Assembly (NCBI GenBank): GCA_937967405.1
Contig: CALCJV010000007.1
Span: 1-64,000, forward strand
DNA length: 64,000 bases
Direction of reading: 5' to 3'
From: an uncultured Chloroflexales bacterium
GTDB lineage: Bacteria > Chloroflexota > Chloroflexia > Chloroflexales > Chloroflexaceae
Below the pieces are notes generated by a model. It did no database searches, was not told where the DNA came from, and saw nothing but the letters and a program-made list of their open reading frames with translations. Position 1 is the stretch's first letter. Each line of letters starts with the position of its first letter. Below, one piece after another: positions 44,153-52,313 of this stretch. Position numbers and translations under genes: made by a program.

Positions 44153-44546
44153 AGTTACCCTCCTTGTTCAAATCAATAGCTTCCCATTATCTGCAATGAG
44201 TTAGTCCACTGCCACACGCTACATATCCGCAGCGGTAAACACCACCAGTACCCTTGGTGGGCAACCGCGCCTCACTGAAACATAGTGCCAATATTTGGAT
44301 ACTGTTTCCGCAACGGAGTGTAGGACCGTGCAACTACTCTGCTGCTATTCTACGCGGCGTTTATCATGAGAGAATAAGGTCTGTGTAAAGTTTTGGTAAA
44401 GATAGCCCGTAGATCGCTTGTGAAACGCTTCGCAAAGCGGTTGCACGCGGGTTGCACGGAGGCTGAGGGGATTAGGCTCTGTCCGGTGGGTGGGGGCCGC
44501 CCTGTGGTGGGGTGAGCGGGGCGGGTGATAGACGTGGCTCGTGTGA
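44153..44546. other. gene-free region before ffs
   Basis: About 390 bp with no gene I can support. It must hold the promoter of the leftward symporter operon. A small inverted repeat CCACCA/TGGTGG lies at 44242-44260. Short open frames in it look spurious. Confidence 0.5.
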
Positions 44547-44576
44547 TTGGCGGAATTTGGCAGAAGTGCGTATAAT
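44547..44576 (+). promoter_or_regulatory. promoter of ffs
   Basis: TTGGCG and a consensus TATAAT are spaced 18 bp. The -10 lies 6 bp before the first paired base of the SRP RNA. Confidence 0.72.
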
Positions 44577-44582
44577 AGGGTA

Positions 44583-44672
44583 GGCACAACGGAACGGCAG
44601 ATACTTGCTGAACCCCGCCAGGTTCGAGAGGAAGCAACGGTAGGCGAGTTCCTCTGGGTGTTCCAATGTGCC
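44583..44672 (+). ncRNA. ffs: signal recognition particle RNA, small bacterial (4.5S) type
   Basis: The 90-nt RNA folds as one long hairpin. Ends GGCACA and TGTGCC pair, as do GGAAC and GTTCC, ACTTGC and GCGAGT. The apical domain reads CCAGG-TTC-GAGA-GGA-AGCAA, the universally conserved Ffh-binding site with its GNRA tetraloop and the CAGG/AGCA internal loop. It has its own promoter and is convergent with cdd 13 bp further on. SRP RNA with Ffh targets membrane proteins co-translationally. Confidence 0.92.
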
Positions 44673-44684
44673 TTTCCTCAACGC

Positions 44685-45155
44685 CTACAGATTCTTGGCT
44701 CGCTCTAGATCGGTGGCCCCAAAGCCAGCGGGCAATAGTTCCTGTGGCGTAGTGCGGCGGTAGTCACCGGCTTGATTGAGCAGCAGCACGGTGCTGTGGG
44801 GGGCCAATTCAAGCAGCACCTGCCGACATGCCCCACATGGGCTAGCATAGCTAGGCGTGGGCGTAACCACCGCAATGGCCACAATCTCACGCTGATTAGC
44901 GGCATAGGCACTGAATAGCGCAACCCGCTCAGCGCAGATCGTTAACGGGTAGGCCGCATTCTCGATGTTGGCCCCCAGAAAAATCTGCCCACTTGCAGTT
45001 TGCACCGCTGCCCCCACCGCGAAGCGCGAGTAGGGGGCATAGGCCCGTTCCTGTGCCGCTAGTGCGGCCGCTACTAGCGCGGCCATTTGGTCAGGTGGCA
45101 GTGCATGCGGCCCCTGTTCGTGTAGCGGGTGCTCAAGATGAGTAGGATGGTCCAT
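44685..45155 (-). CDS. cdd: cytidine deaminase
   Basis: Cdd converts cytidine and deoxycytidine to uridine and deoxyuridine in pyrimidine salvage. The 156-aa protein has YAPYSRFAVGAAV near residue 39, ANIENAAYPLTICAERVALF with the zinc Cys and catalytic Glu (CAE) near 74, and the second zinc motif PCGACRQVL near 107. The first 23 residues before QMAALVAA are longer than usual and overlap the upstream CBS-domain gene by 23 bp; a start at a later ATG is possible. Confidence 0.92.
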   Translation of the reverse strand: MDHPTHLEHPLHEQGPHALPPDQMAALVAAALAAQERAYAPYSRFAVGAAVQTASGQIFLGANIENAAYPLTICAERVALFSAYAANQREIVAIAVVTPTPSYASPCGACRQVLLELAPHSTVLLLNQAGDYRRTTPQELLPAGFGATDLERAKNL

Positions 45156-46659
45156 GCGGGTAGCCCTGCGTATGTGTCGGCGCGGCGTGCGGCTCGGTGC
45201 TATAGGCTGTCAAAGTGGGCTGGGGCGCGTGTGCTCGCGCTAGATAGTGAGGGGCTAGCACCGCACGATCCAGCGTGGGCACGTCGTGAGTCTGCCTATC
45301 AACTGGCCCAGCATTTGGGCCGAGTTGCTCTGGGGTACCCGGCTCGAGCACGGGTTCAACGGTCGGCGCATCACGGAGGCGGTGTTCGCCGCTCAGCTCA
45401 ATGCGAAACTTCTCCGGTCTGCGCCCGCGCCCAGCCACGACCGTGATGGTTGCCCAGTCAAGGGTGAACTGTTCGTTGATCAGTGGGACCCGGCCCAGTT
45501 CAGCGTAGATCAAGCCTCCTACGCGGTCGGCATCATCTGATTCAAGGCGCAGCGTGGTGAGTTCGTTCAAGTCATCGAGTGGCACATTGGCATGCACAAT
45601 CAGCGTTTTCGAATCAAGCGGGAGCAACTCCGGCTCATCGTCGTATTCATCGTTAATATCGCCGACGATCTCCTCCAGCAAGTCTTCAATTGTGACCAAG
45701 CCAGCCGTGCCGCCATACTCATCGCGGATGATGGCCAAATGCACCTGCGAACGCTGCATATCTTTTAGCAGCGAGTTAATCGTGACATTTTCGGGCACGA
45801 AGTAGACCTGCCGGATCAGCTCCCGCAGGGTACAATCGCGTTGCCCATGGTGCAATAACGGTAGCAGGTCTTTGGCGTAGAGGATGCCGATCACATCATC
45901 AATCGTTCCATCATAGACGGGAATGCGCGAATGCTGTTCGCTAACCACCACATCGAGGACGTGCTCAAAGGGGGTATCGACATCCAACGCAACGATATCT
46001 ACTCGTGGGATCATAATCTCACGTACTTCAGTTTCTCTCATAGCCGCAATGCTACTGAGCAGGCGCAGCTCTTCGGGCATCTCATCTTGATCGCCATCGT
46101 GGGCGGCCTCAGCCGCTTCGGAGACGAGGGCCCGCAGTTCTTCGCTGATCTCGTTGATCTCATCGGGCGTGGCAGGAGCCATTGCCGGATCGCCCTCAGT
46201 GCGGGTTGGGCGGAGCTGTTGCAGCTGGAAGGGGGCAAAGCTGATCCGCACCACCGGATTGAGCAGCACCGTGAGCAGGCTCACCAGTGGCAGCATAGTC
46301 GGAATCCAGCTTTGGGGTTGGCGAGCAACGAGTGCGCGTGGCAGCAGGATCGTGACCACAACGAGCAGGAACAGGGCTACCCCCAGCTGCCAGAGCATTC
46401 CGTATGGCAGGAGCTGACTGGCCAGCAGCGCGGCGAGGACTAGTAGTGTCACGTGGCTGGCCAAGCTCAAGGTAGCCTTGATCTGGTCTGGTTGGTTGAG
46501 CATACGGTCAAGGCGGGGCGAACGTTGGGCTGCATCAGCAAGTAGATTGGTGATCCGCCGCCAACTAAGTGAGGTAAAGGCCGCATCGGCAGCGGATATA
46601 CCCAACAGGAGGGTGATGCCGCCGATCAGGACAGCATACAGACTAGGGTCTGGATCCAA
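45133..46659 (-). CDS. hemolysin/CNNM-family membrane protein with CBS pair and CorC domain
   Basis: The 508-aa protein has an N-terminal DUF21-like membrane part, then two CBS domains (REIMIPRVDIVALDVDTPF; VHLAIIRDEYGGTAGLVTIEDLLEEIVG) and a C-terminal CorC_HlyC transporter-associated domain (AGLIYAELGRVP-like, here GGLIYAELGRVP). Family members affect magnesium and cobalt movement. A His/Pro-rich tail of about 60 residues follows the domain and is unusual in length. The end overlaps cdd by 23 bp. Confidence 0.86.
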   Translation of the reverse strand: MDPDPSLYAVLIGGITLLLGISAADAAFTSLSWRRITNLLADAAQRSPRLDRMLNQPDQIKATLSLASHVTLLVLAALLASQLLPYGMLWQLGVALFLLVVVTILLPRALVARQPQSWIPTMLPLVSLLTVLLNPVVRISFAPFQLQQLRPTRTEGDPAMAPATPDEINEISEELRALVSEAAEAAHDGDQDEMPEELRLLSSIAAMRETEVREIMIPRVDIVALDVDTPFEHVLDVVVSEQHSRIPVYDGTIDDVIGILYAKDLLPLLHHGQRDCTLRELIRQVYFVPENVTINSLLKDMQRSQVHLAIIRDEYGGTAGLVTIEDLLEEIVGDINDEYDDEPELLPLDSKTLIVHANVPLDDLNELTTLRLESDDADRVGGLIYAELGRVPLINEQFTLDWATITVVAGRGRRPEKFRIELSGEHRLRDAPTVEPVLEPGTPEQLGPNAGPVDRQTHDVPTLDRAVLAPHYLARAHAPQPTLTAYSTEPHAAPTHTQGYPHGPSYSS

Positions 46660-46754
46660 ATGTCGTTCCTTTCACTCTTCCCGAACCACCGAGCGACATG
46701 TGCGGTAAGGCGGTGTTGCATGCGCCGACCAAAGCCGATGGAGGGCAACGGTTA

Positions 46755-47693
46755 TTATGAGAATAATACACTTAATGATAAGTCTTTGTGAATTCGCATG
46801 ATCGCTTCGGCAAACAGCGGGGCCACACTAATCACAGAGATTCGGGCTTGCTGATGGTTGTCGTGCTGGGGGATTGTATTCGTAACAATCGTCTCGACCA
46901 GCCGTGATTGCGCGATACTGGCCACAGCATCGGGTGAGAATACGCCGTGCGTGGCTACGGCATAGACCTCTTTGGCACCACGTTCATGCAGCATTGCAGC
47001 GGCTTCGATTAAGGTGCTACCAGTGGAGATCATGTCGTCTACAATGATTGCCGTGCGCCCTTCAACTTCGCCCACCATTTCGAGCATCTCGGCCGTATCT
47101 GGCTCTGGGCGTTGTTTGGCAAGGATCGCTAGCCCAGCCCCGATCCGTTCGCGGAAGCGGTTGGCGCGGCCTACGCCGCCTGCATCGGGCGAGACGATCA
47201 CGGGATCAGGCAGGTGTAGCGAACTCATATAGCTAGCGAGCAGCGGCGCAGCTTGCAGGTGATCTACGGGGACATCGAAGAAGCCCTCAATCGCGGGCGC
47301 GTGCAGATCAATGGTGAGGATGCGATCTGCACCGGCAGTGCAGATCAGGTTGGCAACCAGTTTAGCCGAGATCGGTTCGCGCCCTGCCGTTTTTTTTTCC
47401 TGCTTGGCATACCCATAGTACGGGATCACGGCCGTAACCCGGGCCGCAGAAGCCCGTCGGAGCGCATCAATCACTAGCAGGAGTTCCATCAAATGATGAT
47501 TCACGGGGGGGCAGGTTGGCTGCACCACAAACACATCACAGCCGCGGACATTGTCTTCGATCTTGATGCGGGTTTCACCGTTTTTAAATGTTCCGACCAG
47601 TGCCCGCCCAAGGTTCACGTTGAGGTGTGCGGCAATCTCATGGGCAAGGTCTATGTTTGCATTGCCACTGAACACCAACAAGCGTCCATCCAT
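46755..47693 (-). CDS. prs: ribose-phosphate pyrophosphokinase
   Basis: Prs makes PRPP from ribose 5-phosphate and ATP for nucleotide, histidine and tryptophan synthesis. The 312-aa protein has FKNGETRIKIEDNVRG near residue 34, PYYGYAKQEKK (flexible catalytic loop), DLHAPAIEGFF, the magnesium-binding region VSPDAGGVGRA and the PRPP loop AIIVDDMISTGSTL. The start at 47693 follows AGGAG. A run of eight A in the codons for EKK is a slippage-prone spot, but the frame is intact. Confidence 0.94.
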   Translation of the reverse strand: MDGRLLVFSGNANIDLAHEIAAHLNVNLGRALVGTFKNGETRIKIEDNVRGCDVFVVQPTCPPVNHHLMELLLVIDALRRASAARVTAVIPYYGYAKQEKKTAGREPISAKLVANLICTAGADRILTIDLHAPAIEGFFDVPVDHLQAAPLLASYMSSLHLPDPVIVSPDAGGVGRANRFRERIGAGLAILAKQRPEPDTAEMLEMVGEVEGRTAIIVDDMISTGSTLIEAAAMLHERGAKEVYAVATHGVFSPDAVASIAQSRLVETIVTNTIPQHDNHQQARISVISVAPLFAEAIMRIHKDLSLSVLFS

Positions 47694-47895
47694 AATCAGA
47701 GTTTCTCCTGTAGCAAGCAGGCTCACTGCATCTGACACTGGGCGTGTATGGGCAACAAAAAACAGTGAAGCCCACGCCTCACTGCACACCCATTCTATTT
47801 AGGTGAGCTATCGCCACATGTGCCTGATTGTGCCGTAAAAGTATGCAATGTTCTGTCGCCATTGTGCGGATACTATGCGGCAAACAATATCAAAG

Positions 47896-47966
47896 CTGCC
47901 GGACTAGGATTCGAACCTAGACAGACGGATCCAAAGTCCGTAGTGCTACCATTACACAATCCGGCA
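47896..47966 (-). tRNA. tRNA-Gln, anticodon TTG
   Basis: The minus strand gives acceptor TGCCGGA/TCCGGCA, anticodon stem ACGGA/TCCGT with loop CTTTGGA (anticodon TTG, codon CAA), and T-stem CTAGG/CCTAG with loop TTCGAAT. The 3' CCA is not encoded. It lies about 200 bp upstream of prs on the same strand. Confidence 0.93.
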
Positions 47967-48098
47967 ATGCTGGGTAGGCCACCCACATCGTAGTATACCA
48001 TACCCATGCACGTGCGGCAATAGCTCAGAAGGGTGTATTTTGGGCTGAGGCAGGCGGAGTCAGGCGTGTGGCAGGGCGTAAGGCGGGTTGGGCAGGGG

Positions 48099-48127
48099 TT
48101 GACAAACGACCGATCCTCGCATATAAT
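48099..48127 (+). promoter_or_regulatory. consensus promoter of tRNA-Leu/tRNA-Gln pair
   Basis: TTGACA and TATAAT, both perfect, are separated by 17 bp, 16 bp before the mature tRNA-Leu 5' end. Confidence 0.9.
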
Positions 48128-48143
48128 CTAGGATGTTGCTTGG

Positions 48144-48229
48144 GCCGAAGTGGCGAAATGGCAGACGCGCTACGTTCAGGGCGTAGTGGAGGCAACTCCA
48201 TGTGGGTTCAACTCCCACCTTCGGCACCA
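48144..48229 (+). tRNA. tRNA-Leu, anticodon CAG
   Basis: Acceptor GCCGAAG/CTTCGGC, anticodon stem CTACG/CGTAG with loop TTCAGGG (anticodon CAG, codon CUG), a long variable arm (TGGAGGCAACTCCA) typical of class II tRNA-Leu, and T-stem GTGGG/CCCAC. CCA is encoded at 48227-48229. Confidence 0.95.
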
Positions 48230-48238
48230 TCCGCATTT

Positions 48239-48312
48239 TGGGGAATAGTTTAAAGGTAGAACGCCTGATTCTGGATCAGGTAGTTGGGGTTCGAATCCCT
48301 GTTCCCCAGCCA
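48239..48312 (+). tRNA. tRNA-Gln, anticodon CTG
   Basis: Acceptor TGGGGAA/TTCCCCA, anticodon stem CCTGA/TCAGG with loop TTCTGGA (anticodon CTG, codon CAG), T-stem TGGGG-type with loop TTCGAAT, and encoded CCA at 48310-48312. It lies 9 bp after tRNA-Leu and is probably cotranscribed with it. Confidence 0.93.
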
Positions 48313-48315
48313 CAG

Positions 48316-50595
48316 TTATCTTCTATCTCCGGACTCTGTACCTCTCAGTCCCACACATGGCGTAGCTATTGGGCAAGGTCCCGCTGCCTCGCGGGGTGGG
48401 GTGACCTGCGTGGCCCGCGCAACAGCCAATTGGGACCACCCAATGGCGACTGGCTCAGGTTCAGGGAAGCCGAAATCGCTGGGGGCAAAGGCTTCCTCGT
48501 GGCTCTGGAGCGTGAGCCACGTCAGTCCGGCGGGCAACACAACGGTGAATGCGGCCGGCTCTGGCGCAGTGCCAACCTGCACCTGTGCGCCAAGCTGTCC
48601 ATCGGGGAGCAGGATGTCGAGCGTGCGCGGGATGGCAAAGCTGTGCAGGTGCATGCTTAGGGCAACTGGGCCCGCCTGCCGCTGGATCACGCCTAGCGTG
48701 GCCGTCTGTCCCGTCCAGCGGTAGAAGGGCTGCCCCGCACCAAAGGCGCGGGCCGTACTCCAGCCTGCGCCAACAATCAGGCAGGGTTGCGCTGGATCAA
48801 CTATTGGTAGGCGATACAGATCAGCCAGCTCGTGCTGCCTAAGGGGGGCAGTGTCTGGGAGTATCGTGGCCACACGCCGCGCATTGCGCTGCTGCTCGCG
48901 TTCGTTGCCAAGCTGCCGATAGTGGAGCAGATGGGTGAAGCCAGTAGCCTGCAAGGCACACTGCCAATTGGAGATCGGCGCAACGAACATATCTTCCGTG
49001 CTGGCAATGCCATTGCGGAGGTACACGCCGAGCGCGTCCGGAATGGCATCCCGCGAGGTCTGACCATAGAGTACCGGTCGTTCGTGCAGGATTTGGTAGT
49101 ACATACCGAGATTGCCGGGATTGGGCACTTCGAGTAGGGCCCCCGCTTGTGCCAGTGTGCCATCAGTGAGAAAGGGCGGAGCCGCAGGTGGGGGCTGGCG
49201 CGGCATCCGCACGGGGATGGACTCAAACAGCACGACCAACGCGAGGCCTATGGGCAAGGCGGGGCCCACCCGTCGGCCGATGCGGAGTTGCTGGAGGGCA
49301 GCGATCCCAATGGCCGCCAGCACCGCGAGACACAGGATCGCCGGAATGACGTAGCGGGCCGGCGCACGCGAGATGCGGATGATGTTAATCTGGTTGAGCA
49401 GTTCATACGGCAACGGAATCTCGGTGACCGTGCCAGCTACGCGCAAGACCGGCCCCAACGCAAACACGAGAAACATCAGCATTGCTCCGAGCCAAAACCG
49501 CGCCGCCCGCCAATTGCGCCACCCCGCAACGGCCGCCAAGCCTAGCCCCACATAGCTGAGCGGAACCATCGTGACGAGGATGCCCGGCCGCCGAAAGCCA
49601 TCGAGGAGCTGCTCGGACCACGCCCCCCAGAGCGGGTGATATGGGGCTGGAATGAGAAAGGCCAGCAGATCAGCTGCGTGGTCTATCGTATCTTGGTTGC
49701 TCCGCAGCATATACGGCTGCTCAGTAGCGCGAAACTCGGCGAGGGTGGGCAGCAACAACGGAGCCACCGCGAGGGCATACAACCCACCGAGCAGCACGCC
49801 GCGCAGCAGCACCTGCCCTAGCGTCTGTAGTCGGTGGGGGTGCTGGGTGGCTAATACCCATAGCGCAGCATAGACCGAAAAGATCAGCAGGTAGACGACA
49901 AGTTGCCAATCTACATAGGAGGTGAGCGTAAGCGCAAGTGCTGCACCGAGCAGCCAGCGCAGCTGGGTGCGGATCGGTGGGGTGAGGGCGTGTGGGGCAT
50001 AGAGCCAGTGGTAGAGGCACAGCACGTAGATCGGCAGCCACACCACTGTTTGCATCTGCGATTGGCCCACATCAAAGTGGAAGAAGTGGGTTGGCGCAAA
50101 GCCAAACACGATCCCTGCAATGAAGCCGCCCCAGCGACTGCCACTGAGCGTTGTGCCGAGCCACGCGGCTCCGCCTGCGGCACTGATGAATACCAGCATG
50201 CCGATCAGATTGTAGGCCGCCACGATCCCGACCAGTGGTTGCAGGGGCAGGGTGAGCACGGCATAAAACGGATTGAGCGTGTGGAAATAGAGGCTGACTC
50301 CTTCAGGGTGGTACAGGAAGGGGGTGAAGAACGGTGATAGCCCGCGCTGGATCGCCTCCATAACCCACCAGCAGCCCCACGCCAACTGCTGCGCGTCAAT
50401 GCGCGAGAGGTAGGCCTGCGGGTGTAGGCTCAAGGGATAGAGGAACCCAATGGTAATCAGGGTGTAGGCGGCCAGCATCCACACTGCAATCGGAAGCCGT
50501 GCCGCCCAGTGGCGGAGCTGGTTCTGGGCGAAGCGCGGAGCAGGTGTGGGCGGGGGCGGCTGTGGTGGGCTGGGAGGCAATCCATTGATCTCCAT
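48316..50595 (-). CDS. polytopic membrane protein, GT-C glycosyltransferase-like
   Basis: The 759-aa protein begins with a Pro-rich cytosolic stretch, then about 11-12 membrane helices up to residue about 475, and ends in a soluble, beta-rich domain of about 280 residues. The first loop has YPLSLHPQAYLSRIDAQQLAWG and later GFAPTHFFHFDVGQSQMQ, a layout typical of lipid-linked-sugar glycosyltransferases or YfhO-like proteins. No sugar donor can be named. Its stop lies 3 bp from the end of the convergent tRNA-Gln. Confidence 0.72.
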   Translation of the reverse strand: MEINGLPPSPPQPPPPTPAPRFAQNQLRHWAARLPIAVWMLAAYTLITIGFLYPLSLHPQAYLSRIDAQQLAWGCWWVMEAIQRGLSPFFTPFLYHPEGVSLYFHTLNPFYAVLTLPLQPLVGIVAAYNLIGMLVFISAAGGAAWLGTTLSGSRWGGFIAGIVFGFAPTHFFHFDVGQSQMQTVVWLPIYVLCLYHWLYAPHALTPPIRTQLRWLLGAALALTLTSYVDWQLVVYLLIFSVYAALWVLATQHPHRLQTLGQVLLRGVLLGGLYALAVAPLLLPTLAEFRATEQPYMLRSNQDTIDHAADLLAFLIPAPYHPLWGAWSEQLLDGFRRPGILVTMVPLSYVGLGLAAVAGWRNWRAARFWLGAMLMFLVFALGPVLRVAGTVTEIPLPYELLNQINIIRISRAPARYVIPAILCLAVLAAIGIAALQQLRIGRRVGPALPIGLALVVLFESIPVRMPRQPPPAAPPFLTDGTLAQAGALLEVPNPGNLGMYYQILHERPVLYGQTSRDAIPDALGVYLRNGIASTEDMFVAPISNWQCALQATGFTHLLHYRQLGNEREQQRNARRVATILPDTAPLRQHELADLYRLPIVDPAQPCLIVGAGWSTARAFGAGQPFYRWTGQTATLGVIQRQAGPVALSMHLHSFAIPRTLDILLPDGQLGAQVQVGTAPEPAAFTVVLPAGLTWLTLQSHEEAFAPSDFGFPEPEPVAIGWSQLAVARATQVTPPREAAGPCPIATPCVGLRGTESGDRR

Positions 50596-50914
50596 GCCGC
50601 AATTGTCCCCCGAAGCGGCGGTTCTGTCAAGTGTTGGGCCGCTGTTGCTCAGTGGGCGGTGCAGGGTTCCAAGGTGGTATGTTTGTCATTCGTTGAACTG
50701 GCTCTTGTGTCAGTCCACTTTGCGTTCTACAATACATTCCAATGCTGCACGTATTCGATGCCGAATGATGCAGGTAAGGGTACAAGGATGCGGAAGGCGT
50801 GCGCTAGTGTGTACGCTGCATTGTTGGGCTACACATTCCTGCATTGGCCCATCGTCTCGTTCTGCTCTGTTCGATAGAGATGTTCCCCTATGCTCAAGGT
50901 AAGGAGGCGCGAGT
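50596..50914. other. divergent intergenic region
   Basis: This 319-bp gap lies between the GT-C-like gene (leftward) and the MFS gene (rightward). Apart from the AAGGAGG ribosome site at 50901-50907 I see no clear element. Short open frames here look spurious. Confidence 0.5.
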
Positions 50915-52174
50915 TTGAATCAGAAGCATCGGCTCTACACAGCGATTGTCAGCCAACATTTTGTGGTAGATATGTTCAACGGGGTGGCGGGCGTGATCCT
51001 TGCCGCGCTTGCGCTACCACTGGCAATCAGCAATGCCCAAGTTGGGCTAACGCTCACCCTCTACGCCCTTACGGGTGCACTTACGCAGCCGTTCTTTGGC
51101 TGGTTCGCGGATCGCCTGCCCGATCATGCTAAAGGCTTGCGCCCCACACCCCTCCTGCTCACAGCCGTCGCGGTGATCTGGATGGCGGGGATGTATATTG
51201 GCGTAGCGTTGCTGGCTGGCTCGTGGCCAATGCTACTAGTGTTCCTCGTGCTAGGTGCGCTCGGCAGTGGCTTGTTCCACCCGATTGGGACCTCGCAGGC
51301 GGCGAACTCCTATCACGGCAGCATCAATACCGGCACGGCGATGTTTTTCTTCATTGGGCAGATGGGCTTTGCCGTAGGCCCCTTTCTGGGGGGGGTGCTG
51401 TTCACCATGTTTGGGCAAGGCGGCATTGCCCTGATGGGCTTAATCGCCCTGTTGCCGGTTACGCTGCTGCTGATCTCGCGCAACGATCCGCAGCCGAGCG
51501 CGGCCCGTAACCGTCAGACCAATGCGAGCGCAACCGATTGGGCGGCAATCCGGCGCAGCCTGATGAGCTTCTCAGTCTTGGCGTTTCTGGTATTGGTGGC
51601 CTTACGTTCGTCCATCCACGCCGTCTATCAGATGTTGCTGCCGTCGTTTTTTGCCGAGCGGGGCTGGGAACCAGCCATGTATGGCTTGATTACCGGTGTT
51701 GTCATCGGTACGGCTGCATTCGGCAATGTGGTCATTGCGCGGCTGGTAGATCGCTATGGCTTGCGCTTGGTGGTGGTGCTAGCGATGCTCGGCAGTGTGC
51801 CCGCAAGCCTGCTCTTCCTGCACAGCACTGCGCTCCCGATCATCTTTATGGCGGCGGCCGTATCGGGGACGCTGGTCGGTGGGGCGCATAGCGTGCTAGT
51901 AGTGCAAGCCCAACGGCTGCTGCCCGTCAAGGCGGGCTTTGCGTCAGGCATTATTCTGGGCTTCGTCTTTGCCTCTGGCGCAATGGGCACATGGCTCGCA
52001 GGCATGATTGCCGAAACCTACAGCTTTGAAGTGGCGATGAATGTGATTGTGCTGTTTGCGCTTCCCACTGCCGCCCTCGCCTTTACGCTGCCGGGCCGCA
52101 GTGCCCTGCCGCGCAACACCCCCGATAGCTCCGCGCCCACGCCCGCTGCACCCGCCCAGACTTCGCGGGTATAG
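50915..52174 (+). CDS. MFS transporter, Fsr (fosmidomycin resistance)-like
   Basis: The 419-aa protein has twelve membrane helices. FFGWFADRLPDH after helix 2 is the MFS signature loop. GSGLFHPIGTSQAANSY and the gap of about 20 polar residues between halves (RNDPQPSAARNRQTNASATD) match the FsR/YfnC subgroup. The drug or metabolite carried is unknown. The start is TTG 50915, preceded by a strong AAGGAGG at 7-nt spacing; no ATG fits as well. Confidence 0.82.
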   Translation: MNQKHRLYTAIVSQHFVVDMFNGVAGVILAALALPLAISNAQVGLTLTLYALTGALTQPFFGWFADRLPDHAKGLRPTPLLLTAVAVIWMAGMYIGVALLAGSWPMLLVFLVLGALGSGLFHPIGTSQAANSYHGSINTGTAMFFFIGQMGFAVGPFLGGVLFTMFGQGGIALMGLIALLPVTLLLISRNDPQPSAARNRQTNASATDWAAIRRSLMSFSVLAFLVLVALRSSIHAVYQMLLPSFFAERGWEPAMYGLITGVVIGTAAFGNVVIARLVDRYGLRLVVVLAMLGSVPASLLFLHSTALPIIFMAAAVSGTLVGGAHSVLVVQAQRLLPVKAGFASGIILGFVFASGAMGTWLAGMIAETYSFEVAMNVIVLFALPTAALAFTLPGRSALPRNTPDSSAPTPAAPAQTSRV

Positions 52175-52190
52175 TGGGGTGGGTGGTAGG

Positions 52191-52221
52191 GTGGTAGGTT
52201 GCAAGGTTGCAACCCTGCCAC
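52191..52221 (+). terminator. hairpin after MFS gene
   Basis: GTGGTAGG-TTGC and GCAA-CCCTGCCAC pair with one G-U and one bulge around AAGGTT, 17 bp after the MFS stop. No T-run follows. Confidence 0.45.
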
Positions 52222-52313
52222 TTAGCTCCTGCCACCTAGCCCCTCTCTTGCCGCGCCTATCTGCGTTATAATACTCAGTAGGAGATGTCCGTGGCAGAGA
52301 GGAGCTTGTGTGC

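Noticed and set aside
44350-44637. Short minus-strand open frames around the SRP RNA
   Set aside because: They cover the ffs gene and promoter, differ in frame, and lack ribosome sites and coding character.
47391-47400. Frameshift in prs at a run of eight A/T
   Set aside because: The frame reads through correctly (QEKKTAGREP), so the gene is intact.
50509-50877. Plus-strand open frame spanning the GT-C gene start and the intergenic gap
   Set aside because: It overlaps the start of the GT-C-like gene on the other strand and shows no recognisable protein features.
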